Below are positions 31,991 to 44,672 of a stretch of 64,000 bases of DNA, piece after piece. The notes under the pieces were generated by a model that worked only from the letters and a program-made list of their open reading frames with translations, did not search any database and was not told where the DNA came from. Within the stretch, counting starts at the first letter, position 1, and every line of letters begins with the position of its first letter. A program made the position numbers and the translations under genes. The stretch comes from Myotis daubentonii (Eukaryota > Chordata > Mammalia > Chiroptera > Vespertilionidae). Location: contig NC_081861.1 in the NCBI RefSeq assembly GCF_963259705.1, positions 64,089,623 through 64,153,622 on the forward strand. The letters are read 5' to 3'.

Positions 31991-32817
31991 GTATGAACAC
32001 ATTTAAATTCTATTTCCTTTTCCTTCAGCCATAGCATGACACAGCAGAGAAAGATTGTTACAGACAGAATACTTCCCATCTGCATTTTTTGGGAACCTTT
32101 TCTAATCTACAAGAGCTAGAAAAATGCATGACATTAGTTCGAAAAGGCAAGTGAGCCTCCAGGCGTGCACAGAGGGAGGGAACTGTTGCTTTGTTTGAGA
32201 AAGTGGCAGCAGACAGAAAGGGTATGGACCACAGCATCCTCAACCTAGGGTCTGTTAGGCTCTGATAAGAGAGTGTACATCCTTCCCATACCCTGTGTGC
32301 TAAAAGTTTGCTTTTCTCCTCCTTTCTGTATTGCTTCCTAGGATTACAGAGTAAACATCTGGTCTTAAAATAAGAGAATGAATCTTGACTGGGGGTGGAG
32401 GGATGGCATGGAATTGCATTTATTAAATGGGCACTTTTCATATGTTTTTCTGAAATAATACTAAGAAAAGGCAGAGGACAGCCAATGTGCTGCATGAAGC
32501 TACTGAGTTGGGATGCCTGGGTCCTTTCTGTCTTTTCTGAGCACTTTTCTGTCAGAATATTTATTCATTTTGAAAGCTCTTGGCCGCATTGTGTATAGGT
32601 CTATGTTGAACATTAAGGTTTTGAAAAATTATATAATTTCTTGGCTTAAAAGCTAAGGAAGTTAACTACCTTGTAGGTATTTGACCCCTGGCAATAGAGA
32701 AAATTTATTATAAGTAATACTGGGTAGATACATTATGCCTGTGATCTTATTGGGAATGTTTTATTCCCAAGTTATGTGGACATTTGTCTAGTATACATTT
32801 TATCTGTGCAGGAATAT
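31991..32817. other. Unassigned sequence
   Basis: The 145-codon minus frame at 32058-32495 has no recognisable domain and no splice or promoter context; treated as chance. Confidence 0.5.
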
Positions 32818-32960
32818 AATGGAAAGAGCATCAGGCTGGAAGCGAGGCAACCCTGTAGTCTAATCTGCGCTCTACATCAATCAAAGCCGTGGCTTTTAGG
32901 CAAGTCACTGTGTTTTTGTGTTGTGGAGAAAAATGAGATGATGTATGCACAAGTTTTGTA
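32818..32960 (+). mobile_element. MIR-like SINE fragment
   Basis: GGAAAGAGCATCAGGCTGGAAG and TAGGCAAGTCACTG resemble the 5' part and core of MIR. Confidence 0.55.
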
Positions 32961-34463
32961 AGTCCAAGGGAAAATGGACAAACCAATAATAGTAACTTTT
33001 CACATCAACATAATGATTTAAGTATAAGGTTGATGCCCTTAATAGTTGAAAGAAAAAAATATAGAGAAATGGTTGGTTAGTATGAACTAAGAACTCTGAA
33101 TCAAGTTAGGTCACACTTACCTGGCTGTTATTAATGTCTTTGTAGAAATGTCTTAATAAAATTATAATTTAGTATTATACCTAGCTTTTATTGAGGATAT
33201 ATTTTAAAAATAGCCAGTGGAAAAATTCTTCTGTGAGAACATTGCCTCTCAGGTTCAATGTTTCTTATATAAAAGGGTTCAGGAAAAATTCCTCTAATGA
33301 TTTAATTTCAGGCAAAAGCAAAAAAAAAAATCTGTATACAGATGAATTGGTATTTTTAATCAAACAATAACCACTACATAATTGATCATATTTACATTTT
33401 TTCCTTGACTATTAGGAATCTCACAGTTAAATATAATGATTCATTACAGTAATTAATTAACCTCCATGTAGTTTTCTCATACAATTGTCTTTTTCCTCAA
33501 CCTTAGAGTATTTTTGTGTAGGTGCCATGCATAGCAAAGTGCTTCAAAAAATATTCTATTTTTAAAGTAGTCATGTGGGTAAATATTATTTCTGTATAAA
33601 TAATATTTGTGGTTAAGCATTTGGTTTGATTCCTGTGTAGGCAATTGAATATTGCTCTACTCGAAGATAATCTGCATTGGCCCTAACTGTGGGTGACTAC
33701 ATGCAAACCTTTGGCTACAAGGAGAAACAGAAAAAAATGGGGACCAATTTGAATTAAGCCATTGCTTATATTATAAAGGTAGTTAAAACCATATGCAATC
33801 TGTTATAGTGTAGTAGAAATGAACAATAGCAATATTTTGTTATTGATCACCTATGGCAGGGTCATATTTTGCCCTTAAGTGAATAATGCTCATGGATCAA
33901 GGCCCGAGATTCCATTTTCTCACCCCATCTTATTATGGCATCAGAGTAATAGAATAAAACTGTTTAGGCACATGGACCAGAGACACACTATTTTATGGTC
34001 CTTCATGAACCAGGAGCATCAGAATGTATTAATATATTACTTTGCACTCAAGAAAGAGACATTGGTAGACTCCTACACATTGATGATTTCAAAAGTAGTA
34101 CTGGTGGGCTTTGAGGGCAGTGGATTTGAAGGCTTACTAAAGAAGGCTTTGAATTCTTATTTAGATGCAGGACAGTGAGCAGACAGTTGGAAGAGAGGGT
34201 CTAATGCAGCTTTGTGAGAGCTTACTGTTGAGGTCAATGTTGCACTAAATTTCTAAAAGAGCTGAACCTCTTCCTGAATAGGGGAGGATTATTCCAGTGG
34301 AACAAGCTCTGGCTTCCAAAACTCCTTTAGACCTAAAAAGTGGCATTCTCACAGTCAGCGGAGGCATTGCAGGAAGGCTGAATGAAGCACATAGCAAAGC
34401 AAGGATGAGAAGAGGAAACATTTTAATACAGTTACTAAGAGATTAAATAAATGCAAGCATTCT
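32961..34463. other. AT-rich unassigned sequence
   Basis: No element recognised. The 99-codon frame at 33879-34178 has no family features. Confidence 0.5.
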
Positions 34464-34570
34464 TTCCTTCCTTCCTCCAACCCTTCTTTCCTTCCTTCCT
34501 TCCTTCCTTCCTTCCTTCCTTCCTTCCTTCCTTCCTTCCTTCCTTCCTTCCGTCCTTCCTTCTTTCCTTC
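34464..34570. repeat. (TTCC)n microsatellite
   Basis: About 25 TTCC units with a few substitutions. The KEGR-repeat frame on the minus strand is an artefact. Confidence 0.95.
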
Positions 34571-35439
34571 GCACTCCCACATCACTAGGACTATCTTATA
34601 ATTAAGAAAAACCCATAGCTGGCAGTGTACAAACTGGAGAATAACCACTCATCACCCAAGAGTCTAGTCTCAACAACAATTTCCCTTCTTGAAACTGAAG
34701 GTAGGATGGGAGATTGTTTTTGAGAGTTTGATGGGTAGAAAGGATGGAAGAAAGTGTGCCATTTCAAGAGAATAAACAAGCTATGTCATAGAAGTGGGAA
34801 TGGCTTGTTTAGGGGACAATGACATGAATTTGGTAGTACTAGAACATTCTCTCAGGAGAATTTGATTTTAAAAGTAAACTGGGATGCTGGTGGTCACAGT
34901 CAAGAAAAGTAGTAAAGTTTCCTGAGAGTTTTAGGGAAAGGTCAGGAAAAGCTTACCAATTGAGAAGGAAACCAGTTCAAATCAGCACATATTGACAGAG
35001 CTATTTATAGACTTGATCTACAGATACCTGTGTTGCTAAAGAGTCTTAGAAAATACAGTAGTCTAATCAACAGCTTCCCAGTTTCTCTCAGCCTAATCAA
35101 GGTGATCAGGGTATATCTTTAGACTGAATTTGTAATTAAAGAAAGCTGCACCCTAATTAACTATACTGTTTTCTTTACAAAAGGACAGAAGTGTCAAGAT
35201 CTGCCTGAGGTCCCCCCCCCCCAAATTCTAGAAGAATAGTAAGAAGCCATGGGAAGTTTGAGAACAGAAGTATAATCAAGTAACTGTTTTTGAAGCCAAT
35301 CTGGGAGTAGTAGGAAGAACAGACTAGAAGAGTAAAAATTGGAGGCAGGGAGAAAATTAGAAGGCAATGATTCTTACCATTCATATAAAGTCACCTGGGC
35401 CTGGATTCTTGTTTGATCAAATACCAGTATTTTAAAACT
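34571..35439. other. Unassigned sequence
   Basis: Possibly an old decayed repeat; nothing secure. A C10 run lies near 35212-35222. Confidence 0.4.
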
Positions 35440-35905
35440 ACTAATTCAATTTCTTTAAAAGGTATAGGACTATTTAGGTTTTTGGTTCTTCTGAATTATT
35501 TTTTTGGTGCTTATATGCTTCTAAGAATTTATTCATTTCATCTGTGTCTTCAGATTTATTGACATAACATTGTTTGTGTGTTCTTTTTATCTGTTTAATT
35601 TCTGTTATACCTGATTCATACCCACCTTTTCATTCCTAGTTTAGTGCTTATGTCCTTTTTCTTTGTAATTAATTTTGCCAAAGTTTTGTCTTCTTCTTTT
35701 AGTCTTTTCTAAGAACCACATTTTGACATTAGTTGTCAGCTCTATTTTGTCTTATATTTTACTAATTCCTGATTTTGGCTTTATTTCCTCCCTTCTATTT
35801 TCTTTTGATTTATTTTGATGTTTCTTTTATAACATCATAAGTTGTGTGCTTGTCTAATTAATTCTGAGGCTTTCTTCTTCTGTTTTTGGTATATATATAT
35901 ATCAA
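35440..35905 (-). mobile_element. Ancient L1 ORF2 fragment
   Basis: T-rich sequence reads on the minus strand as a highly decayed L1 ORF2, with patterns like TTCTAAGAATTTATTCATTTC and CTGATTTTGGCTTTATTTC. Full of stops. 35906-36144 is unassigned. Confidence 0.6.
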
Positions 35906-36144
35906 AGACTGTAAAAGCATAAATATCCAGTTTCATGAATAACCACTGTTCAGGTCAAAAAATTGACAACTACCAACAACTACCAACTCCAGTAGCCCTC
36001 TGTTATTCCTTATCACGGTCCCCTCTCTGCCCTCTAGATGTGACCACTAGCATGATTTTACGTATATGTATATAGATCTATGAGTATATATCCATATAGA
36101 TAGATCGATATGTATGATTTGTGTTTGTTTATTTAAAATCTTCA

Positions 36145-36211
36145 CTTGGGACCTGTATGGTTTTGTGAACCAATGTCACCTCAATAAATTTAATTAAAAA
36201 AAGAAAAGAAG
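36145..36211 (+). mobile_element. L1 3'-end stub
   Basis: GTGAACCAATGTCACCTCAATAAATTTAATT followed by an A-rich tail. Confidence 0.6.
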
Positions 36212-36344
36212 GTATGAATAACAAATATTGAGTATGAAAGAGTAGATGTCACTGCATATCCTACAGACATTAAAATAGACTATTATAAATTTTATGCTAA
36301 TCAAATTGATGATTGTTTTCAAATATATGAATTTTAAAGAACAT

Positions 36345-36475
36345 CTTGGCCTTGGCAAGGTAGCTCAGCTGGTTAGAGCATCAACCCCATACACCAAGGC
36401 CGCAGGTTGGATCCCTGATCAGAGCACATACAAGAATCAAGCAATGAATGCATTAAAAAAGGGAACAACAAATCG

Positions 36476-36528
<53 letters not shown>

Positions 36529-36548
36529 TATAAAATCAATTATAAAAT
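36345..36548 (+). mobile_element. VES SINE, older variant
   Basis: Head GGCAAGGTAGCTCAGCTGGTTAGAGC keeps a tRNA A-box-like sequence. B-box-like GGTTGGATCCC, CT run at about 36477-36525, A-rich tail. Confidence 0.85.
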
Positions 36549-36809
36549 ATCTTTTTACTTAAATATGCAAATTACTTAAATAATGTAATGTAACCTGTTT
36601 TTGAACTTTGCATATAATGGAATAATATCCTTTAGAAACTTTATTTTTTCCCCAGGAAGTAATGAAATTTTTAATCACTTAATGAAAGGTAACAGTGTGA
36701 GAGGGAAAACTATATTGAAGTAGATGGTGGACAGGCTGCTGGGTTCATTCTCTAAGGATACTTGATTCAAATTCATGCCTCAGCAAGATCACCAATTACA
36801 ATGCTTTTA

Positions 36810-36958
36810 TTAAAATTTATTTTATTGTTTTCCTTTTCATTGGGGTGACTGGTTAATAAAATTATACATGTTTCAGCTGCACAATTCTACAACACATCAT
36901 CTGCACACTGTATTGTGTGGTCACCACCCCAAGTCAAGTCTTTGTCCATCATCATTTT
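36810..36958 (-). mobile_element. L1 3'UTR fragment
   Basis: TTGGGGTGACTGGTTAATAAAATTATACATG and ACACATCATCTGCACACTGT match the reverse of an L1 3' region common in bats. Confidence 0.6.
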
Positions 36959-37731
36959 AAATAAAAAAAATAGGGGAAATTTCAAAGTGAACGTTAAAAT
37001 CGATGAATTATGTTGGCATATACTCAACAAGTTCAGTGATCTTTCACATGTGTCACTTAGTTTGACCCAACAGTAGTCTTGTGAGAGGGGTAATATTTTG
37101 CCTTTCTTAGGGACGGTACAGTTCAGATTTGTTAAGGGCATAGACTAAAGCTGTGGGAGTGCAGATTTTTTGATAGATATGAGAAAACTGCAGAGGTAAG
37201 ATAGTTAGGTCTTAGAAACCATTGTGAAATAAACTTAATATTAACTTAGATAGGCATCACAAGGAGCAGATTTTAGATGAGCAAAAGGTGAATTTGGAAA
37301 TCTGACAGGAAGCAAGTCAGATTCAAACAAGAAAGGAACAAGAAAAAATGCACTTTCATTTTTAACTATTCATGGGATGGTATGAAGCATATATTTGGAG
37401 GTAAACTACCAATAAATGTCTGCCTTTTGTGGGGAAAGGTTAATGGCAGCCATGTGAGAAGAGGTGAGTATCTAATGGGGAAGAATGGCAATTGTGAAGA
37501 AAGCCAGAGCCTGCGGTTCTGTCTGTGTTTAGAGAATAGGGGAAAGAAGAGGAGAGAGTTAAAGAAACTAAACTTAATGTAAAAAGATGTATAAGGAACA
37601 CTGTAGAGTGTAGTTTCATGACGGCCCAGGGAGGAGACTGTTTGAATAAGGGAAAAGGTGTGGTGGTCTAAACTGCTGTAGAGAGGTTGGTTGTTAAGAG
37701 AACTGTGCAGAGTCCATAGAACTTGACGATT
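36959..37731. other. Unassigned sequence
   Basis: Nothing secure. Purine-rich wording in 37500-37730 may be an old repeat that continues beyond the SINE at 37747. Confidence 0.4.
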
Positions 37732-37746
37732 AAGAAATCATTGGTG

Positions 37747-37962
37747 GCCCTAACCGGTTTGGCTCAGCGGATAGAGCGTTGGCCTGCGGACTCAAGGGTC
37801 CCAGGTTCGATTCCGGTCAAGGGCCTGTACCTTGGTTGTGGGCACAGCCCCAGTAGGGGGCGTGCAGGAGGCAGCTGATCGATCTCTCTCATTGATGTTT
37901 CTAACTCTCTATCCCTCTCCCTTCTTCTCTGTAAAAAATCAATAAATATATATTTAAAAAAA
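37747..37962 (+). mobile_element. VES SINE with intact B box
   Basis: 15-bp duplications AAGAAATCATTGGTG (37732-37746 and 37963-37977). A-box-like TGGCTCAGCGG and a consensus B box GGTTCGATTCC (37804-37814) indicate a young copy. 'CCAGTAGGGGGCGT' (37850-37863) is CTCF-core-like at 13 of 14 positions. 37978-38299 is unassigned. Confidence 0.96.
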
Positions 37963-38299
37963 AAGAAATCATTGGTGACCTTATTGAAGCAGCTTCCATA
38001 GAGTTATGGGGCAGAGGATAGACTATAATAAATTTAGGAATGACTGAAAGGTGAGAAGTAATAGATTTGTCTTTTATTAGTTTGTAATGAAGAGAAAGAA
38101 AGGGGGAGTTTAAGGGAAAGAGAGGTAGAGTGTAGTGGGGTTGTTTGGTTGGTTGGTTTTTGTTTGGTTTGTTTTCTTAATAGTAACATTTGACTATTAT
38201 TTTAGGATAGAGAAGTTACCAGTGCTGTAGAAAATATTGAAAATTCAAAAGGGGGAGGAGCTATGATAGAAAAATGTGTTGTAGGTGGAAATATTGCTG

Positions 38300-38500
38300 A
38301 ATTTATAGTCAAGAAACTAGTGGTTTATATGCTGGTTCTGCCATTTTCCAGATTTATGTTTAAAAGCAAATCATTTACCACTTTGTGGTCCAAATATTCC
38401 TCATCTGTAAAGTCAGAATAACCACACATTTACAATACAAATTTCATGTAATTGGTATAAAAATCAAATAAAATAATTTTTGCTGAAGTGCAGTTAGAAA
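38300..38500 (+). mobile_element. MIR SINE
   Basis: GGTTCTGCCATTTTCCAGATTTATG, CTCATCTGTAAAGT and following wording match a decayed MIR. Confidence 0.6.
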
Positions 38501-39329
38501 TGAGTATACATCCCATATTAGAGTGTACAACTGTGATAAGTGATCATTAATGTTGATTTATTTTTTCTTTGGAATTTTCCAGAGGATAGGTTTAAGGATA
38601 TAGTAGACGTAGGTTTCTTTGAAAATGGGTTGAGATATAATTTCCTCCAAAACAGGAGAGAGGAAGATAAAGGGAAAATTTTAAGAAGAAACTTGAAGGG
38701 TATAATTACAGAATATTCAGGTTTTAAAAATTCAAAATAGGTAAACTTCAAACATAAACTACAAACAGATTATTTTTAATGAGCTAGAACAAATGTGGGG
38801 ATGTCATTATTCATATCTTGTATTGCTAACAATAACCTATAGCAAATTGTTTTTACCTTCAGTTATCTTTCATGAGGTTCAATTTTTAGTCTACACTTCA
38901 TTCTGTGAGTTCTTATATCATCTATGAAACTTCTTTGGAGTTCCTATAGCAGTGTTATCTAAAAAATATTTTATGAATATTATGTGCAAAACATGGTACT
39001 AGGACAGTGTTTCTCAAGTTAGGATAGTTCTGCTTACATTGGGGTGATTCTGTCCAACTGGGTCTTTAGAAATTCATGAGGAAAGTTTCAATGATCACAA
39101 TAGCTAGGATGCTATTGGCATTTTGTGGAAGGGAGCTAAAGCTATTAAACAGCCTTCAGTTCATAGGATGGTCCCACACCTTTTCTAGGGACTGTGGAGA
39201 ACAAGCACATTAAAACAAAATAATTGTCTTACTGGAGTATGTACTTACATATGTGTGAAGTATGTGGTATAAGACACTGATGAAGTGTGTACAATAAGTG
39301 GAAAAGATAATGGCATTATAATAGCAGGG
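38501..39329. other. Mostly unassigned; possible Charlie-like remnant
   Basis: 39005-39215 begins ACAGTGTTTCTCAAG and resembles an old hAT-Charlie derivative; not secure. The opposite-strand frames at 38518-38751 and 38540-38740 lack features. Confidence 0.35.
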
Positions 39330-39425
39330 CCCATACCCATTTCTTCTTTTTCTAGTTCCTACCTTATTGCCTGGAGAATAATAGGTCTAATAAATGTGTA
39401 GTGCATGAATAAGCAAATGAATGAA
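39330..39425 (+). mobile_element. L2-like 3' tail
   Basis: CCTGGAGAATAATAGGTCTAATAAATG ending in GAATGAATGAA. Confidence 0.5.
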
Positions 39426-39461
39426 TGAACATATGAATAGGATTTGAGAAGAGAGGGAATA

Positions 39462-39600
39462 GTGTGGTGCAGTGGCAGGAGCATTGGTTTGGGAATCAAG
39501 AAGGAGGCTTGTGGTTCTCATCTTTGTTTTCCCACTGACTCTAATTTAAAATAAATAATTAAATTCCGGAGCCTTGATTTCATCTATAGACAAGAGCATT
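39462..39600 (+). mobile_element. MIR SINE fragment
   Basis: TGGTGCAGTGGCAGGAGCATTGGTTTGGGAATCA resembles the MIR 5' part. Confidence 0.55.
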
Positions 39601-39959
39601 GTACTATGTACTTCCCAAGTGAAATTGGGTGTTGAAAGGTAGAGCAAAAGGAGTTGGTATCTGGAAGGGAAGGCAGCATAAGCACTGTCATCATAGAGTA
39701 AGCCTCAACATTCAACTCTTCATGATGGCAGCCTTTGAGATTTAGGATAATGAGGTGTACTTAATCCTGTAATAAATGACATGACTTCTGCTTGAGTTGG
39801 TCCTGTTTTAAGGTACCATTATTGCTTCAGATCCTTCCCATTATGCTCCCCCTGCCACAGATTAGCCAAAATTTGTCATGAACCCTTCAACATTATAATT
39901 TGAACTGTTGATCTTTCTCTGCGGAGCAACTTTAGCACTATGTGATATTTCCGTAGGCC

Positions 39960-40125
39960 AGTGTTACTCAAAGTGTAGTCTACTGATAATAACTTGCAAA
40001 TCTAGGATGCACGTGAAACATGCAGATTCTCAGGTTGCACCCAGACATGTTGGAGCTCAGTGTCTTAAGGGGTGCTATGTAGGTATCCACATTTAAAACA
40101 AGTGAACCAGTTGAGTCTTACACAG
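39960..40125 (+). mobile_element. MER5-type hAT-Charlie fragment
   Basis: CAGTGTTACTCAAAGTGTAGTC and ATGCAGATTCTCAGGTTGCACCC match remembered MER5 wording. Termini decayed. Confidence 0.55.
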
Positions 40126-43100
40126 AGTCAGCTTCATGCGCTTGCAGACTCAAATCACATAAGTTCCCACACTCAGAAGGACCCTGCATTGGTTTAATGC
40201 TCTGCTGTTGTCCTCTTGAGATTCTCAATAACTTTTAACAAGGTGCTCTGCATTTTCATCTTGCACTGGGCTCCACAAATTATAGTCAGTCCTGCTTATG
40301 AGACATGCTAAAGTTTTAGAACCATGCCCTTGCTCAGTCCTTACATGTTCCCAATGTCCTCCCCATCCCCACTGGCCTTTGTCAAAGTGGGGGCAGCATG
40401 ATTTTTACAAAACAGATGAGAATTATGACATCAGGCAATTGAAAATGTTAAAATGGTTTTTAGTAGAAGTTTAAATGACCAAATGTCTGTACTTTTAAAA
40501 AAAAAGTTTAATCTAATAGAGTACAGTGTGCTTTGTATAAAATAAAGACTGAAATTTGGGAGACTAGTTAGGAGGCTATTGTAATAAATCATACGTGATA
40601 AGAGTTTGAAAAAGAATGGTCGTAGGAATGGAAAGGAAGTCATGAGTGCCAAAACCAAAACAAAATAATTAAGGGAACTTGTAATTGGTTAGTGATAAGC
40701 CCAGAAGAGTTTCTAAGCCTTGGTTGGGAACTGGATGAAAGAAATAGGCATGCTATAAGGTACATTTGGCTTGGGAAGGAAAAAGACATTCCAGTTTTGA
40801 TACATAGCATTTGAGGTGGTGTCAGGTAATCCAGGTAGAAAGGCCAGTTCAAATTTACAAACTGGAGTTCAGTGTTGGATGAAGAGATGAAAACCTGGTG
40901 AGTCTTCAAAAAAGAGGTAACGCTTGAAGCCATGGCAGTAGGTGATTTGTACCGAAAGATGTAGATGTGTAAAGAAAGTGAACGACTAAACAGACATCTC
41001 TTGCTATCCATTGGTGGCAGAAGTGCCCTCAAGAGGGAAAGGAAGGAGTCAGCATACACTTTGGAATTCTTACGGTTGTTTCAGCTTGGAGTCAACGCCA
41101 AAAACTGGATAACCACATGTTCTTTGCAGTTTTTCATGACACTGTGAGGCTATCCCACTGCCCAGGTGTAATTATTATATGGCTGAGTAAACTCAATATC
41201 TTCAAGGTGTTAATATTTCTCCGGTCACCTTCAGTGATGCATAGCCACACCATTTGTTAATATCTTGCCTTCAGAGACTGTTCAAAGGAACAAGAAAAAA
41301 AATTATGTGTAGAAGTGATCTGTTACCTAAAAATCAAAAGAAAGAACCTGGGAATGTGGAGGATACCTACAAGTAGGGTATAATGTTGACTGGGTAATGT
41401 ACTTGCTTTGGCGATCTTATGATAATAGTACAGATTTTAAAGATTGGATATACTTTTTTATTAGAAGACATGGGCTACGGGTTTTGTAATCCACGATGGA
41501 GGAGCTTTTCCTGGCAAGTTTGTTTTAAAGTTGCTGTCACACATTGAAAGGTTGGAATTCACAAAATCTCATGCTGCTCCCACCCAGTACCTATGACAAG
41601 GTGAGATTTTTAAAAATAGGATCATTGATCCTGTAGACATATTTGCATGTTACTTGAAAACACTGGTCATGACAGGAAGTAAGTCAGATTCAAAAAATAA
41701 AATGTTCTTATTTATAATTTGAGCTATGTCTTTTGAACAGAGAAACAAGTAAATTATGTGAAATATCTTCTGTGATGAGAACAGATCAAGTACTTTAATA
41801 ATACTTTGCAAATCTTTAAAAGAGCTCCTGACAATAATACATCTTTGGGAGCTGTCTGAAGCAAAAAATGAATGCCTGCCAAATCAATGCCAGCCTTTTG
41901 TCCCAAAGCTAAAATTAACAAAGATCATCAAACCTTCTAACACGTCCAAAAAGAAGAAAGCTCTAATGTGTGCTTTAATTAATGCTCAGTGTGTGCAATT
42001 AGCACAACAGATGAAGGTCTACCAATTACCTTTAGAGATAAAGAAAACTCCTCTCTTAATTAGTCTCTTTATAAAATATCCCTAATATTTTTATTCTTCA
42101 CGAAGACTGATTTTTCAGTGTAAGAAATATAGTATGCTGAAATGTAAAAAATACATTCTTTATGGAGCAAAAAGCCTTTGAGAATTTCTAGCAACTTTGA
42201 AAAAGCTACTGGGCAGTGCACAGGGAAAGGTCTCAATTATTTGTAAGTCAGATGAAGAAATGCATTGTATTTACCAATCAGCAGTTTCAAAATGCCTCAG
42301 CACAATGGGCATCCACTTGAATTAATATTTTAATTCGCCTTATGCTTATTAGAGGGCATATGGCAGGTTTCCATCTTGGCTGTGAAATGCTCTGATTTTA
42401 ATTTTGGTAAAATCCTTAGCAGTCGTCTCATGCCGTATTGAATGGGAGGCTAATTTCCAACATTCTGTTAACAAGGTCTCTTCAATGAGTATGATGTTTT
42501 AAAATGAAATTTGCATATCTACCATGCAGTGATTCAACTTCCAGCCTTATTGCTTCTTTGTTACCGTGAAGCATGATGCAGATTAGTGAAAGCATTTGGT
42601 TCAACACCTTTCAGGTTTCTCCACTGATAGATATGTTTGGATAGATCTGTTATTATGCTAATTTCCTTGTGTTATCTTCTGCTGCCTGGGACCATGGAAC
42701 AAGAGAATTCACAAATTTTGGAAAATAATAAAATGATTCTCAGCAAGGTGATCACAGGAACACATTCAGCTGTGAAATTCATCTTGAATTCATCTCAGGC
42801 TATATAAATACTTCAGGTTTGTCCAGCATCGGGATCACTGAAAGGAGAGAGGATGGAAGATGTCCATTTAATGATAATGTACACTTTTTGCTATTTGAGT
42901 TACATGGCCTTCTCCTTAAAATTGGAGACAATAAGAGAAAATGCAAAATATTAGCAAAAAGAAGAACTAGAGAAACATTACACAGGTAGAGCAGACTGAT
43001 GGGGAGAAGTCGGAACAAAGGAGGATGTTGCATTAACCTCAGAATGGATAAATTAGGGTTTAGATTAGAGCCATTTCTGTGAAAATGTAAACTGAAGGAA

Positions 43101-43371
43101 GTCACAGAGGTATTACAGAGGTTTCAAAATAATTTCCAGGGAACCAGTCAGTAGCAGCAGTAACGCTGAGAGCGATGAGGAATTGGGGTGTTGTGGAAGC
43201 ATTCTGACCACAGTCTAATGTTAGGTCACAGAAGATAATTCAATGAAGAGATTTTGTGGACAACCAGAATCAAGGGAATAAAAATGAATGGGGAGGGTGA
43301 GATGCAGATTCTCTGTGTTCGGGTGAAACTGAAGCTAGGGAAGGAGAAATGCAGTCTGTTGGAGTGAATGT
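40126..43371. other. Long repeat-poor stretch
   Basis: 40555-41000 may be an unclassified old repeat (GGAGGCTATTGTAATAA). About 41000-42780 shows no mobile element and several TAATTA-type motifs. Frames at 40640-41059 and 42800-43105 (minus) show no domain. No exon signature found. Confidence 0.45.
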
Positions 43372-43386
43372 AAAGAGATGAGGTCA

Positions 43387-43607
43387 GCCAAAACCGGTTT
43401 GGCTCAGTGGATGGAGCGTCGGCCTGCGGACTGAAGGGTCCCAGGTTTGATTCCGGTCGGGGGCATGTGCCTGGGTTGTGGGCACATCCCCAGTAGATGT
43501 GCAGGAGGCAGCTGATCCATGTTTCTCTCTCATCGGATGTTTCTGACTCTCTATCTCTCTCCCTTCCTCTCTGTAGAAAAATCGATAACATATATTTAAA
43601 AAAACAA
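43387..43607 (+). mobile_element. VES SINE
   Basis: 15-bp duplications AAAGAGATGAGGTCA (43372-43386 and 43608-43622). B-box-like GGTTTGATTCC. Overlapping minus frame 43226-43711 is antisense SINE. Confidence 0.95.
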
Positions 43608-43622
43608 AAAGAGATGAGGTCA

Positions 43623-44576
43623 ACCTCGCCCCTTAAGCTTTTCAGGGAGCTTGTCAGAGAATAGCCTACGTGGGAGGGAGCATTCCTAGGAAAAGCCTTT
43701 GGGCATACCACTTTAGCGTTTCTTATAGTGCCATCTTCTGTCTATAGAAAGCTCTATACTGTGCTAACTACTGTTTTGATTACTGTACTTTATTGATATA
43801 TAGTGAGTGAAATAAAATAACGAAGGGCATTCACTCACCAGTAACTAGGATGAAAATGTATTATTATTATAAAAGGCTTGAAGGTATTCAGAAGTCCCTG
43901 GCCACTTATGTAGTTAATTCAAGCAACATGACTCTCATTTTGCTAAGCCATCACTCTCTCTGACAAAAAATCATTGGAATAAAAGTCTATCTTTCCAGGC
44001 AATGAAAATGAACAGGGCAGTTTTCGTAATGGCTCCAGTAATAGCAGTGGACTACAGGATTTACGCAGCCTTGTACAGTGAATAACAAGGAACAACAACT
44101 ATGAAAATGAGACATAAATGTAGCTTTTATATTTATGTATGTTTGCGTGTATATCAACTCCATTTCCTCCTGTAGAAAGAGGAACACCCTTTACAAATTG
44201 TTTATTGAATTGTTGATGCAAATTTCCTAAACCATCTCCTTTTTCTGCTAAATATCATCATCATACACGAATATGTTCCAGAAAGTCATGCCCTTTAAGA
44301 ATAGAATGCGTAGGTAGGCTCAATTATATTTTAAATAAATAACTCGTGGGAAAATAAAACTTCCTTGAATTTCTCATTGCTCGTGTAAAAATATCTAGCC
44401 TTCCAACACAAAGACATGTAATCCATATAAAGATTCCGGATGTTTGCTTTCACTTCCGCTAGGAACATTTTACTGTTCACATTCCACAAAAATTAGAATC
44501 TATAGCCACTTGTGGAGTTAATTAATTGTTCTGATCCAAGAGGGACAAATGGTTACGGCTCAAACGAAGTTCATAG
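43623..44576. other. Unassigned sequence
   Basis: Nothing recognised. Confidence 0.5.
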
Positions 44577-44672
44577 GCGCTGCCCCCTGCCACGCTGATC
44601 CCGGTGCCGGAAGGTCTCACGACTCCGCTAATCCTGGTGCCGGGAGGCATATTACCCTTTTACTATATAGAA
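44577..44672 (-). mobile_element. Compound Helitron, truncated 3' partner
   Basis: On the minus strand it starts TTCTATATAGTAAAAGGGTAATATGC and continues like the unit at 24835 (CTCCCGGCACCAGGAT). It breaks off near 44577 without a CTAG end or hairpin. The GGTGCCGG segment is present in two copies. Confidence 0.75.

Noticed and set aside
32058..32495. 145-codon minus frame as a gene
   Set aside because: No recognisable domain, no splice or promoter context, and ordinary composition; expected by chance in this length of DNA.
34464..34570. CRISPR-like or other regular array
   Set aside because: Simple tetranucleotide repeat in a mammalian genome; no spacers.
34355..34648. Lys-Glu-Gly-Arg repeat protein
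   Set aside because: Caused by the (TTCC)n microsatellite.
37747..37840. Functional tRNA gene suggested by A and B boxes
   Set aside because: The boxes belong to the tRNA-derived head of a VES SINE with target duplications; no cloverleaf acceptor end.
43226..43711. 161-codon minus frame
   Set aside because: The central part is the antisense of a VES SINE; the rest has no family features.
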